A program made the position numbers and the translations under genes. A model generated the notes under the pieces. That model worked only from the letters and a program-made list of their open reading frames with translations. It did no database searches and was not told the origin of the DNA. From positions 1 to 15,330 of the forward strand of contig JAFAQJ010000156.1 of the NCBI GenBank assembly GCA_019246455.1: a stretch of DNA of 15,330 nt, read 5' to 3'. This stretch comes from Pseudolabrys sp. (GTDB lineage: Bacteria; Pseudomonadota; Alphaproteobacteria; Rhizobiales; Xanthobacteraceae). Below, piece after piece: positions 5,919 through 14,293 of this stretch (positions are counted from its first letter, which is position 1; each line of letters starts with the position of its first letter).

Positions 5919-7699
5919 CTCGTCAGTTCGCGTTTGATTCGACGCAGGGTCGCCGCAAGGCGGCCTTGCCAGTTTTCGGGTACCGGTTCGTCGGGCTCGT
6001 CGAGTTGCAAACCGACCGTCGTCACTTTCCCTTTGGCGACCTTGTGCGCCAGGAGCGCAATCGTGCCAATGTGGATGATGTCGCCCGTCTTCGTCGGGCG
6101 ATGGAGCTGCTCGTCGAACTCATCGGCCAATGTATAGCTAGCGTGCTCGGGCGAAATCTGCAGGTCGTAAATCTCGGCGAGCGCGCCCAAGGTCGCGGTA
6201 CCGGGCACGAAAAAATCGCCAAGTAGCTTCGGATCACGTTTGGGCGAGGGAATGTCGACAAAGAACCGGTCGAGCGATTGAGCCTTCTCCGGCGGCGCCA
6301 ATAGATAGACATAATCGCCGGCGCGAACATCGCGCGCTTCCTCCGGCATGATGATGTGCTGATCGCGCACAAATAAAGTCGGCTTGGCCCACGACGGAAT
6401 TAAGCGCCGACGCAAGTACGGCGAGTTGGGCGCGACGGAATAGCCGACGAGCTCCTGCTCCAATTGCCCCGGTAGGTCGAGCTCGACGCGGCGGGGCGCC
6501 ATCGCGGTGCGTTTGAGCGCAATGCCGAGCTTGCGCGCCGCCGGCGCGATAGTCCAACCCTGCACCAGAAGCGACACCAGCACGACGACGAACGCAACGT
6601 CGAAATAGATCGCGGCGTTGCGCAACCCGACCAGCAGTGGAATCGAAGCGAGGAAAATGCCCACCGCGCCGCGTAGGCCAACCCACGACATGAACAGCTT
6701 CTCGCGCCACGAAAAGCCAAATGGCGCGAGGCAGGTGAATACCGTCGCGGGCCGCGCCACAAACATCAGTGCGATCGCGACCGCGACCGCGCCGAGCATG
6801 TTATGCGGGATGCGCGCCGGCCACGCGAGCAGCCCGAGCAAAACGAACATCACGATCTGCGCGAGCCAGGTAATGACGTCCAGAAATGCCACCACCGAAC
6901 TCTGTGCGCGGGTCTGCCGGTTGCCGAGTACGAGACCCGCCAGATAGACCGCGAGGAAGCCAGACGAATGCAGCACATTGGCGGCGGCAAACACCACGAG
7001 TGCGCCGACTGCAACAAAAGCCGCATGCAGCCCCTGCGCCAACCCCAGCCGATTGAGTACCAACGCAATCATTTGTCCGCCGGCCACGCCAAGCAGTGTC
7101 CCGAGCACCGCTTCGCGCAACAGGCCAAGCGCGAGACCGCCCCAACTCCGATCGCCGACCAGCAGTAGCTCGACCAGCGCGATCGTCAAAAAGATCGCGA
7201 ACGGATCGTTAGCGCCGGATTCGACTTCGAGCGTCGCCTGCACCCGCTGGCGCAGGCGCAAGCCGCGCGCATTGATGAGGAAGAACACTGCCGCGGCGTC
7301 TGTCGACGCGATCACCGAGCCGACCAGCAGCCCTTCGAGCCAGTCGAGCCCGAGCGCGTATTTGGCGACCGGCGCGGTGAGCGCCGCGGTGAGCACGACA
7401 CCGACCGTTGCCAGCATGCCGGCGGGCGCCAACACGCTACGGAAAGTAGCAAACCGCGTGCGCAAACCGCCGTCGAACAGGATCAGCGCCAGTGCGACCG
7501 AGCCGACGGTATAGGCGGATTTGACGTCGTCGAACTTGATACCTCCAGGGCCGGCCTCGCCCGCCAGCACCCCGATCAACAGGAAGACGAGCAGCAACGG
7601 CGCGCCGAACCGCAGCGCGACCACGCTCGACAGGATGCCGGCCAACACGACCAGGCTGCCGAGCAAAATCGTGAGGCTGACGGCGTCAAGCGCGGCCAT
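5915..7699 (-). CDS. K+/H+ antiporter of the NhaP2/CvrA (CPA1) type with RCK-C domain
   Basis: A 594-residue cation:proton antiporter of the inner membrane. The first ~400 residues are hydrophobic with about 12 helices and contain STDAAAV (132-138) and the ion-binding ESGANDP motif (160-166, N164-D165). A TrkA-C (RCK_C) regulatory domain spans about 405-485 (from LDLPGQLEQELVGY to GDYVYLLAPPE), then a CorC/HlyC-like C-terminal domain to about 575. This order and length match CvrA/NhaP2, which expels K+ in exchange for protons and aids osmotic or pH adjustment. The ATG at 7699-7697 has GGAG about nine bases upstream. The gene follows the BKACE gene on the same strand by 69 bases and ends with a stop overlapping that of the DUF6580 gene. 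Confidence 0.92.
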   Translation of the reverse strand: MAALDAVSLTILLGSLVVLAGILSSVVALRFGAPLLLVFLLIGVLAGEAGPGGIKFDDVKSAYTVGSVALALILFDGGLRTRFATFRSVLAPAGMLATVGVVLTAALTAPVAKYALGLDWLEGLLVGSVIASTDAAAVFFLINARGLRLRQRVQATLEVESGANDPFAIFLTIALVELLLVGDRSWGGLALGLLREAVLGTLLGVAGGQMIALVLNRLGLAQGLHAAFVAVGALVVFAAANVLHSSGFLAVYLAGLVLGNRQTRAQSSVVAFLDVITWLAQIVMFVLLGLLAWPARIPHNMLGAVAVAIALMFVARPATVFTCLAPFGFSWREKLFMSWVGLRGAVGIFLASIPLLVGLRNAAIYFDVAFVVVLVSLLVQGWTIAPAARKLGIALKRTAMAPRRVELDLPGQLEQELVGYSVAPNSPYLRRRLIPSWAKPTLFVRDQHIIMPEEARDVRAGDYVYLLAPPEKAQSLDRFFVDIPSPKRDPKLLGDFFVPGTATLGALAEIYDLQISPEHASYTLADEFDEQLHRPTKTGDIIHIGTIALLAHKVAKGKVTTVGLQLDEPDEPVPENWQGRLAATLRRIKRELTS

Positions 7700-7768
7700 T
7701 GTCCGAATCTCCGCCCCTATAGGACGGGTTCACGCCGTGCTCGGCAACGAATAATCGGTCGCAGGGAA

Positions 7769-8704
7769 CTAAAACGCGACCTTGTCGCCGCCCTTGAGCG
7801 AGAGAATCTCGCGCGCCTCGTCGGGATTGGCGACCTCAAGGCCGAGTCCCTCGAGAATCTTGCGAACCTGCGTGACCTGCTGAGCGTTCGATTCGGCGAG
7901 CTTACCGGGGCCGATCCAGAGCGAATCCTCCATGCCGACGCGGACATTACCGCCCATCGCCGCGGCCTGCGCCGCGACACGCATCTGGTTCGCGCCCGCA
8001 CCCAATACCGACCAGTGATACTGGTCGCCGAGCAGCCGGTCGGCGGTGCGCTTCATCATGATGACGTCTTCAGGATGCGCGCCAATCCCGCCGAGGATGC
8101 CGAACACCGACTGCACGAAAAGCGGCGCCTTGATCACGCCGCGGTCGAGGAAGTGCCGCAGCGTGTAGAGATGGCCGATGTCGTAGCACTCGATCTCGAA
8201 ACGAGTGCCGTTCTCGGCGCAGGTTCTGAGGATGTATTCGATGTCGGCGAAGGTGTTCTTAAACATGCCGCCGCGCGAGCGCTCGAGATACGGCTCTTCC
8301 CACTCGTGTTTAAACTTGCCCTTGTAGCGCGGGATCATCGGATAAAGGCCGAAGTTCATCGTCCCCATGTTGAGCGAAGCGACTTCCGGCTTGAAGGTCG
8401 CCGCCGGCTTGACGCGTTCCTCGGCGGTCATGGTCGGCGCACCACCGGTCGTGATGTTGATGACGACGTCCGAGCGCTGCTTGATGACCTTCAGGAACGG
8501 CGCAAACGCTTCCGGTCTCTGATCGGGCCGTCCGTCCTTCGGATCACGGGCGTGAAGATGCACCACGGCCGCGCCGGCTTCGGCGGCGCCGATCGCCGCG
8601 TCGGCGATCTCCTGAGCGGTGATCGGCAGATGCGGCGACATCGAGGGCGTATGAATCGAGCCGGTGACGGCGCAGGTGATGATGACTTTCCTCGATTTCG
8701 CCAT
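7769..8704 (-). CDS. Beta-keto acid cleavage enzyme (BKACE, DUF849 family)
   Basis: A 311-residue TIM-barrel enzyme that joins a beta-keto acid with acetyl-CoA and splits it into acetoacetate plus a CoA ester. The zinc ligands known from the lysine-fermentation enzyme Kce are kept: H49 and H51 in VVHLHARD and E259 in RVGMEDSLW; R255 and D260 match the catalytic Arg and Asp there. NITTGGAP (83-90) and LNMGTMNFG (111-119) are also family motifs. The position matching Kce Glu14 is Ile17 by my alignment, so the substrate is unlikely to be 3-keto-5-aminohexanoate. No lysine-fermentation genes are nearby. AAGGA six bases before the ATG supports the start. It diverges from the EamA transporter. Confidence 0.93.
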   Translation of the reverse strand: MAKSRKVIITCAVTGSIHTPSMSPHLPITAQEIADAAIGAAEAGAAVVHLHARDPKDGRPDQRPEAFAPFLKVIKQRSDVVINITTGGAPTMTAEERVKPAATFKPEVASLNMGTMNFGLYPMIPRYKGKFKHEWEEPYLERSRGGMFKNTFADIEYILRTCAENGTRFEIECYDIGHLYTLRHFLDRGVIKAPLFVQSVFGILGGIGAHPEDVIMMKRTADRLLGDQYHWSVLGAGANQMRVAAQAAAMGGNVRVGMEDSLWIGPGKLAESNAQQVTQVRKILEGLGLEVANPDEAREILSLKGGDKVAF

Positions 8705-8819
8705 AGCTGTTCCTTGACGTTCGTTCCCAGTGAATGAAGGCTTCTCGGATATCGAATGGACGGGGCCGCAATCCTAGAGTATCAGCCCGGTAGCCGTCAC
8801 CTTCCCGCCGAAAGACTGC

Positions 8820-9716
8820 ATGATAAGCGCCGACCACGCGCATCGAACGACGCTGATCATCGGTGCCGTCTGCGGCGCGCTGGCGGCGCTGTCATGGGCG
8901 GCCGGCTTCGTCGCCGCCAAGCATGGCGTGCAAATAGGCTTTTCACCGGCTGATATCGCCTTCCATCGCTTCTTCTGGTCAGGACTGATTTTTCTGCCCG
9001 TCGCATTTCGCGACGGTATTCGCGATCTCGGCGGCATCGGCTGGCGGCGCGCAATCGGGTTGAGCCTGTTTGGCGGACCGCCGCAGGCGTTGCTCGCATA
9101 CACTGGATTCATCCTGGTGCCGCTCGGCCACGGCACGACGATCCAGCCGGCGACGGCGGCGCTATTCGGATTTATTTTCGCAGCAACGTTCCTGCGCGAG
9201 CCGGTGTCGGCGCATCGCATTTTTGGCGCCGTGATCATCGTCGCGGGTCTTCTGGTGTACGGAGCGGAGTCTCTCGCCACGATAGGCAGCCACGGCGTAG
9301 GCGGCGACCTGCTGTTCGTATCAGCCGGTCTGTCGTGGGCGATCTTCGGCACGCTGCTGCGGCAATGGCATATGCCGGGCAACCGCGCGGTGATCGCGAT
9401 CGGCGTGATCTCAATCGCCATTCTCACGCCGATCTATTTCGCGCTCGGCGGCTGGCAGCACTTGGTAGAGCACGGTCTGTGGGAGAACCTGCTGCAGGTC
9501 GTCATGCAAGGCATTTTCGCCGGGCCTGCGGCGACCTATCTGTTTGCTCATGCGGTGATGGCGCTTGGCGCCGGTCGCGCCGGCACCTTTCCGGCACTGG
9601 TGCCGGTATTCGGCGTGATCCTCGGTTATCTGCTGCTTGGGGCGGTGCCGAGTTGGCCGCAACTGATCGGCCTCATCATCGTACTCGCCGGCTTCCAGTT
9701 CACGCTGCGGCGTTAA
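8820..9716 (+). CDS. DMT-superfamily (EamA) transporter
   Basis: A 298-residue inner-membrane protein with about ten helices in two EamA repeats (about 12-146 and 160-297). The first repeat ends with the typical ATAALFGFIFA...LREPVSAHRIFGAVIIVAGLLVYG run, and the second with GTFPALVPVFGVILGYLLLG then LIGLIIVLAGF. Members export amino acids, metabolites or drugs; the substrate cannot be told here. The ATG is preceded only by a weak GAAAG. The gene diverges from the BKACE gene over 115 bases and ends exactly where the convergent aminotransferase gene ends (no base between stops), so a link to amino-acid-type substrates is possible but speculative. Confidence 0.9.
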   Translation: MISADHAHRTTLIIGAVCGALAALSWAAGFVAAKHGVQIGFSPADIAFHRFFWSGLIFLPVAFRDGIRDLGGIGWRRAIGLSLFGGPPQALLAYTGFILVPLGHGTTIQPATAALFGFIFAATFLREPVSAHRIFGAVIIVAGLLVYGAESLATIGSHGVGGDLLFVSAGLSWAIFGTLLRQWHMPGNRAVIAIGVISIAILTPIYFALGGWQHLVEHGLWENLLQVVMQGIFAGPAATYLFAHAVMALGAGRAGTFPALVPVFGVILGYLLLGAVPSWPQLIGLIIVLAGFQFTLRR

Positions 9717-10898
9717 TCACGCGGCCTTTCGTTTCGATAGGAATTCACCCATTCGCTCAAGCGCCTTGAGGATGTTCTCGGTCGAGTTGGCGTAGGAGAG
9801 CCGCAGATAGCCCTCGCCGAGAATGCCGAAATCCGGTCCGCCGATGGTGACAACGCCGGTATCATTGAGCAGCGTGTTGGCTAGTTCCTTCGCTTTCCAG
9901 CCGGTGCGCTTGACGTTGGGGAACGCATAGAACGCGCCCTTCGGCACCACGCACGACACGCCGGGCAATTTGTTCAAGCCTTCGACCACGACTTTGCGCC
10001 GCCGATCGAACTCGGCGACCATTTTGTGCACGGCGTCTTGCGGCCCGGTGAGCGCGGCGAGCCCGGCATATTGTGTCGGAGCGTTGACACAGGAATGCAG
10101 ATTGACTGCGAGCTTCCTCGCGTAGTCGTAAAGTTTGCCAGGGAACACCGCGTAACCGAGCCGCCAGCCGGTCATCGCATAAGTCTTCGACCAGCCGTTG
10201 AGCAGGATGAGGCGGTCGCGAATCGAGGGATACGACAACAGGCAGACGTGTTTTGCAGCGTCATAGGTCATCTGGTCATAAATCTCGTCCGACATCACCG
10301 CAACGTCCGGCCATTCGTCGAGGCCGGCGACGAATTTGTCGATCTCAGATTTCGGCGTGACACCGCCGGTCGGGTTAGCTGGCGAGTTGATGATAACCAG
10401 CCGCGTCTTCGGCGTGATAAGCGACAGGGTCTCCTCCGCCGAAAACGCAAAGCCGTTCTCCTCGCGGATCGGGATCGGCACCGGGGTCGCACCGGTGAAC
10501 TCGATCATCGAGCGATAGATCGGGAAACCCGGATCGGGATACATGATCTCGACGCCGGGCTCGCCGAAAAACATGATCGACATAAACATGGTGGGCTTGC
10601 CGCCCGGCATGATCATAACGCTGTCAGGCGAGACATCGACGCCGTATCGATTATGCAGATCCGCGGCGACCGCTTCGCGCAGCGACGGGATGCCGTTCGC
10701 GGCGGTGTAGCCGTGATGACCGTCGCGCAGCGCCTTGATCGCAGCTTCGACGATGTGATCGGGCGTGCGGAAATCCGGTTGGCCGATGCCGAGACTGATG
10801 ATGTTGCGGCCCTGCGCGGCCAGGGCATTGGCACGTGCGAGCACGGCGAAGGCGTTTTCTTCGCCGATGCGGTCGAAAGCCGCGATGGTTTTGAGCAT
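9717..10898 (-). CDS. Class I/II PLP-dependent aminotransferase
   Basis: A 393-residue fold-type I aminotransferase of the aspartate-aminotransferase AspB/PatA-like group, cytoplasmic. The PLP lysine is K238 in SKTYAMTGWRLGY. NSPANPTGG (171-179, N175) and SDEIYDQ (203-209, D204 and Y207) hold the cofactor, and YLRLSYANS near 368-376 carries the Arg that binds the substrate carboxylate. SLGIGQPDF (35-43) and GYTAANGIPSLREA (63-76) are the usual N-terminal motifs. The exact amino donor is not clear; aspartate, alanine or aromatic amino acids are all possible. The start has GAGGAAA eight bases upstream. The gene follows the small channel gene on the same strand by 73 bases and abuts the EamA transporter tail to tail. 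Confidence 0.94.
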   Translation of the reverse strand: MLKTIAAFDRIGEENAFAVLARANALAAQGRNIISLGIGQPDFRTPDHIVEAAIKALRDGHHGYTAANGIPSLREAVAADLHNRYGVDVSPDSVMIMPGGKPTMFMSIMFFGEPGVEIMYPDPGFPIYRSMIEFTGATPVPIPIREENGFAFSAEETLSLITPKTRLVIINSPANPTGGVTPKSEIDKFVAGLDEWPDVAVMSDEIYDQMTYDAAKHVCLLSYPSIRDRLILLNGWSKTYAMTGWRLGYAVFPGKLYDYARKLAVNLHSCVNAPTQYAGLAALTGPQDAVHKMVAEFDRRRKVVVEGLNKLPGVSCVVPKGAFYAFPNVKRTGWKAKELANTLLNDTGVVTIGGPDFGILGEGYLRLSYANSTENILKALERMGEFLSKRKAA

Positions 10899-10971
10899 AA
10901 CGCGTTTCCTCGGCGTTCCTTGTTATTGGCGGCGGAGATTGCCGGAGTGGCGCAAGGTCCGTCAATCGCCC

Positions 10972-11424
10972 CTATTTGCGGCTCGTTTTACGGATCGGCA
11001 GGTGTTCGAACTTGACCTCGGCCATACGGATGACCTCGAAGATCACCGCCACCGACCAGCCTACCAGCAGCAACCCATTGAGCGCGGTGACCGGCCCGGT
11101 GAGCCGCCACTGCTGCGGCGGCGGCGGATCGCCGTAACCAAGCGCGGTGTAATTCTCGAATGCGAACTCGAAATGAGTCGCCTTGCCGACGTCGAGACCG
11201 ATCCAGCCGTAGTGCAGCGCCCAGATCGTGATCTCAATGAGATGCGCCACCATCAGCGCTACCATGGTCACGAACATCAGCGCCGCGACTCGCCAGAATG
11301 CGTGGTAATCGCTCGTCATCCAAACCATGCGCCGCGTCGCGGCGACAATCAGGGCGGTAGCGACCGCATGAACGCCGAAGTTGAACAGGCTGACGAGTGT
11401 GCCGTTGAGCAATTGATAAAGCAT
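10972..11424 (-). CDS. Small potassium-channel-like (ion channel, Ion_trans_2) membrane protein
   Basis: A 150-residue membrane protein with three predicted helices (about 8-28, 45-70 and 108-132). Between the last two sits a pore loop whose filter reads TALGYGD (93-99), close to the K+-channel TVGYGD. There is no RCK/TrkA-N domain and the tail is short and basic (KTSRK), so it is a minimal channel unit that would need to oligomerise. Similar short proteins are common in alphaproteobacteria; ion selectivity is inferred from the filter only. The ATG at 11424-11422 lacks a clear Shine-Dalgarno. It precedes the aminotransferase gene on the same strand and diverges from the isocitrate-lyase-family gene. 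Confidence 0.8.
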   Translation of the reverse strand: MLYQLLNGTLVSLFNFGVHAVATALIVAATRRMVWMTSDYHAFWRVAALMFVTMVALMVAHLIEITIWALHYGWIGLDVGKATHFEFAFENYTALGYGDPPPPQQWRLTGPVTALNGLLLVGWSVAVIFEVIRMAEVKFEHLPIRKTSRK

Positions 11425-11441
11425 TGCGGCAATAACGCCGT

Positions 11442-11462
11442 GTCATGCATTTCGTTCATGAC
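11442..11462. promoter_or_regulatory. Dyad GTCATG-N9-CATGAC in the 94-base divergent gap
   Basis: A perfect 6-bp inverted repeat with a 9-base spacer lies between the channel gene (minus) and the isocitrate-lyase-family gene (plus). A second short dyad, CTGG-N5-CCAG (11462-11474), follows directly. The size suits a dimeric regulator's operator for the downstream four-gene run. I cannot assign a regulator. Confidence 0.22.
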
Positions 11463-11518
11463 TGGTCTCGCCAGACGCCGGGCGCCTGCGCTAACGTCGA
11501 AGCGCCGGGAGAATTGCA

Positions 11519-12346
11519 ATGCAAAGTGCCGCAGACAAACGCCGCGTTTTCCGCAAGCTTCACCAGACCGGCTGCTTCGTCATTCCCAATCCGTGGAGTG
11601 TAGGCACCGCCCGCTATCTTGAGGGCCTCGGTTTCAAGGCGATCGCTTCGACCAGCGCCGGCCACGCGCATGCGCAGGGCCGGCCCGACGGCGTGCAGAG
11701 CCTCGACACCGTGCTGGCGCATTACCGCGAGCTCGCCGCATGCGTCGAAATTCCGCTTAACGCCGATTTCGAGAACGGTTTCGCGCACGATCCTGACGAC
11801 GTAGGAAAGAACGTCACGCGCTGCATCGAGACCGGCGTCGCCGGGCTGTCGATAGAAGACTTCAGCGGTGACGAGAAAAATCCGATCTACGATTTCGACA
11901 CAGCCGTGGCTCGCATCAAAGCCACACGCGCGGCGATCGATAAGGCCGGTGGCGACGTGCTGCTTACCGGGCGTTGCGAGAACTTTCTGCATGGCAAGCC
12001 GAACCTCGACGACACAATCAAGCGCCTCAAAGCCTATTCCGATGCAGGCGCGGATTGCCTCTATGCTCCGCTGATCAAGACGCGCGAGCAGATCGAGACT
12101 GTGGTGAAGGCGGTGGCGCCGAAGCCGGTGAATTTCCTTAACTCGGCGCCATTTGGATTTACCGTAGCCGACATAGCGGCGATGGGCGTGCGGCGCATTA
12201 GCGTCGGCGGGACGTTATCGCGCGTGGCGATGGATGCCTTCATCAAATCGTCGCGGGACATCGCCGAGAACGGCAAATTCGATACATTCGCCGGCGTGGT
12301 CTCGAACGCCGATCTCAACAAATTCTTTGGCAAATACCCATCGTGA
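11519..12346 (+). CDS. Isocitrate lyase/PEP mutase-family protein (C-C or P-C lyase of unknown substrate)
   Basis: A 275-residue TIM-barrel protein. Family marks in order are IPNPWSVGTAR (22-32), ASTSAGHAHAQG (43-54), the metal-binding NADFENGF (81-88, D83), IEDF (112-115, E113-D114) and TGRCENFL (150-157, R152 and E154). It lacks the KKCGH/KRCGH catalytic-loop motif of isocitrate and 2-methylisocitrate lyases; the corresponding loop reads SGDEKNPIYD. It is therefore not a standard glyoxylate- or methylcitrate-cycle enzyme and belongs to the broad PEP mutase-like group, which includes oxaloacetate decarboxylases and phosphonopyruvate hydrolases. GGGAG lies seven bases before the ATG. Its stop overlaps the GTG of the next gene by four bases (GTGA), so the two are translationally coupled. 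Confidence 0.88.
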   Translation: MQSAADKRRVFRKLHQTGCFVIPNPWSVGTARYLEGLGFKAIASTSAGHAHAQGRPDGVQSLDTVLAHYRELAACVEIPLNADFENGFAHDPDDVGKNVTRCIETGVAGLSIEDFSGDEKNPIYDFDTAVARIKATRAAIDKAGGDVLLTGRCENFLHGKPNLDDTIKRLKAYSDAGADCLYAPLIKTREQIETVVKAVAPKPVNFLNSAPFGFTVADIAAMGVRRISVGGTLSRVAMDAFIKSSRDIAENGKFDTFAGVVSNADLNKFFGKYPS

Positions 12347-13056
12347 CCGACGACATCCTTCCTGAAACCGGCCAACCGGTCGGCGCGTTAGTTAACGCGA
12401 CGCCGGCGAAGCTGCCCGGTCCCGTCGTTCTCGAAGGCCGTTACGGCCGCGTCGAACGGCTCGACGTCAAACATACCGTGGACTTGTGGAATGCGGTCAA
12501 AGGCCACGACGCGATCTGGACCTACATGTCGACCTACGGGCCGTTCGCGACGCCTGAGGAATTCGCCGCCTGGATCCCGACCCGCATTCCCCTCACCGAT
12601 CCCTACAGCTACGCGATCGTCGATAAAGCTGGCCGCGCCGTCGGCATCGCGACGCTGATGGAGATTCGACCCGCCCACCGTTCGATCGAAGTCGGCCATA
12701 TCGTCTACTCGCCGGCACTGCAAAAAACGCCGCTCGGTACTGAGGCGCAGTATCTGCTCGCCAAATACGCATTCGAGACTTTGGGCAACCGGCGCTACGA
12801 GTGGAAATGCAACGCGCTGAACTGGCCATCGCGCCGCGCCGCCGGTCGCTATGGCTTCAAGTTCGAGGGTATTTTGCGCGAACACATGATCGCCAAGGGC
12901 CGTAACCGCGACACCGCCTACTTCTCGATGCTGGAGAGCGAGTGGCCACGGCGCAAGACCCACTTCGAGCGCTGGCTCGCGCCGGACAATTTCGCGACGG
13001 ATGGGAAGCAAAAGATCAGCCTCACGCAGCTCAACGCAGACACCGCGCCGCAATGA
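12343..13056 (+). CDS. GNAT-family N-acetyltransferase (RimJ/RimL-like)
   Basis: A 237-residue acetyltransferase that moves an acetyl group from acetyl-CoA to an amine; the acceptor is unknown. The GNAT core covers about 30-200: a beta strand VGIATLMEIRP (100-110), IEVGHIVYSPALQKTPLGTEA (115-135, the acyl-CoA loop region), then the C-terminal N160-W-SRRAAGRYGFKFEG (163-176) typical of RimJ/RimL proteins. The start is the GTG at 12343 overlapping the preceding stop; no later start keeps the core. The N-terminal ~25 residues (proline-rich) and the tail after 205 are extensions to the core. It ends in an ATGA overlap with the MFS gene. Why an acetyltransferase sits between a lyase and a transporter is not clear. 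Confidence 0.88.
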   Translation: MTDDILPETGQPVGALVNATPAKLPGPVVLEGRYGRVERLDVKHTVDLWNAVKGHDAIWTYMSTYGPFATPEEFAAWIPTRIPLTDPYSYAIVDKAGRAVGIATLMEIRPAHRSIEVGHIVYSPALQKTPLGTEAQYLLAKYAFETLGNRRYEWKCNALNWPSRRAAGRYGFKFEGILREHMIAKGRNRDTAYFSMLESEWPRRKTHFERWLAPDNFATDGKQKISLTQLNADTAPQ

Positions 13057-14282
13057 CCGACGGCGCCCTGTCGTTGCGGCTGATCGACCAGAAGCCATTC
13101 GTGCTGTTCTGGTGTTCGCGGGTCGCAGCCACACTCGGCTATCATATGATGGCGGTGACGATCGGCTGGACGATCTACGCGATCACCGGAAGCGCCTTCG
13201 ATCTCGGCCTGGTCGGGCTGATCCAGTTCATCCCGGCGGTGATCTTCACGCTGTTGATCGGGCACGCTGCCGACCGGTACGACCGCCGGCACATCGTGCG
13301 GCTGGCGCAGGCGACCCACGCGCTCGCCGCGCTGATCGTACTCGGCGGGCTCGCGACCGGCGCGATCACGCGCGAATGGCTGTTCGTCGCCGTATTCCTG
13401 ATCGGCACAGCACGCGCCTTCGAATTGCCGAGCGGTCATTCGCTGGTGCCGGCAACGGTCGCGCCGCCGCTCATTCCGCGCGCCATCGCGGCGTGGTCGA
13501 GCGCCAACCAGGCCGCGGTAATCTGCGGTCCTGCGGCCGGTGGTATCCTCTATGCCATTTCGCCGATGCTAGTTTGCGCCTTGTGCGTCGTGTTGTTCGT
13601 GACCGCGATGATGCTGGTCACGCTGGTGCGGGTCGAGCGCCTCGTGACGCCGCGCGATCCCGTGACATGGGCTTCGGTGCTCGCGGGTTTCCACTACATT
13701 CGCGCGCGACAGCGGCTCCTCGGTGTCATCACGCTCGATTTGTTCGTCGTGCTACTCGGTGGCGTCACGGCATTGCTGCCCATCTATGCCAGCGACATTC
13801 TCGACGCGGGACCCGCGGGTCTTGGCCTGCTGCGTTCGGCGCCGGCCATCGGCGCGCTGTCGATGACCCTTCTCCTATCATGGCGTCCCATCGAGCGGCA
13901 CATCGGAATCATCATGTTCACCGTGGTTGCGCTCTACGGCATCGCTACCCTGATTTTCGCGCTCTCGACCTGGTTGCCGTTGTCGATGGCGGCGCTGGCG
14001 TTGCTCGGCGCGTCCGACTCGATCAGCGTCGTGATCCGGTTCTCGCTGGTGCAGATCGAGACGCCGGACGCGATGCGCGGCCGGGTCAGCGCCATCAATT
14101 ACCTGTTTGTCGGCACCTCGAACACGCTCGGCGAATTTGAATCCGGCTTGCTGGCGGCGCTGATCGGTGCCGTGCCATCGGCCGTCGTCGGCGGGATCGG
14201 ATCGTTGCTTGTCGCCGGGATCTGGATGATGCTTTTCCCGGCGCTGCGCCGGGTCGACCGGTTCGAGCCGGCGGATAAATAA
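13053..14282 (+). CDS. MFS transporter (MFS_3/EntS-like)
   Basis: A 409-residue inner-membrane major facilitator with about 12 helices. The loop 2-3 motif GHAADRYDRR (70-79) is intact, and the second-half equivalent lies around MRGRVSAINYLFVGTSNTLGEFESG. This last pattern is typical of the MFS_3 group containing the enterobactin exporter EntS, so export is more likely than uptake; the substrate is unknown. The start is the ATG at 13053 inside the ATGA overlap with the GNAT stop; an earlier in-frame start at 12942 would overlap the GNAT gene for over 100 bases and is rejected. The next gene begins 11 bases later. Confidence 0.9.
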   Translation: MTDGALSLRLIDQKPFVLFWCSRVAATLGYHMMAVTIGWTIYAITGSAFDLGLVGLIQFIPAVIFTLLIGHAADRYDRRHIVRLAQATHALAALIVLGGLATGAITREWLFVAVFLIGTARAFELPSGHSLVPATVAPPLIPRAIAAWSSANQAAVICGPAAGGILYAISPMLVCALCVVLFVTAMMLVTLVRVERLVTPRDPVTWASVLAGFHYIRARQRLLGVITLDLFVVLLGGVTALLPIYASDILDAGPAGLGLLRSAPAIGALSMTLLLSWRPIERHIGIIMFTVVALYGIATLIFALSTWLPLSMAALALLGASDSISVVIRFSLVQIETPDAMRGRVSAINYLFVGTSNTLGEFESGLLAALIGAVPSAVVGGIGSLLVAGIWMMLFPALRRVDRFEPADK

Positions 14283-14293
14283 GGGACGGAAAC

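Noticed and set aside
7700..7768. Terminator between the BKACE and antiporter genes
   Set aside because: No GC-rich hairpin followed by a T run on the minus strand was found in the 69 bases; the two may be co-transcribed.
10026..11015. 329-codon open frame on the plus strand opposite the aminotransferase gene
   Set aside because: Arg/Asp/His-rich translation with no family motif; it mirrors a clear aminotransferase gene and is a high-GC shadow frame.
13001..14140. 379-codon plus-strand frame overlapping the MFS gene in another frame
   Set aside because: Arg-rich translation without membrane segments; the MFS frame has the expected helices and motif A.
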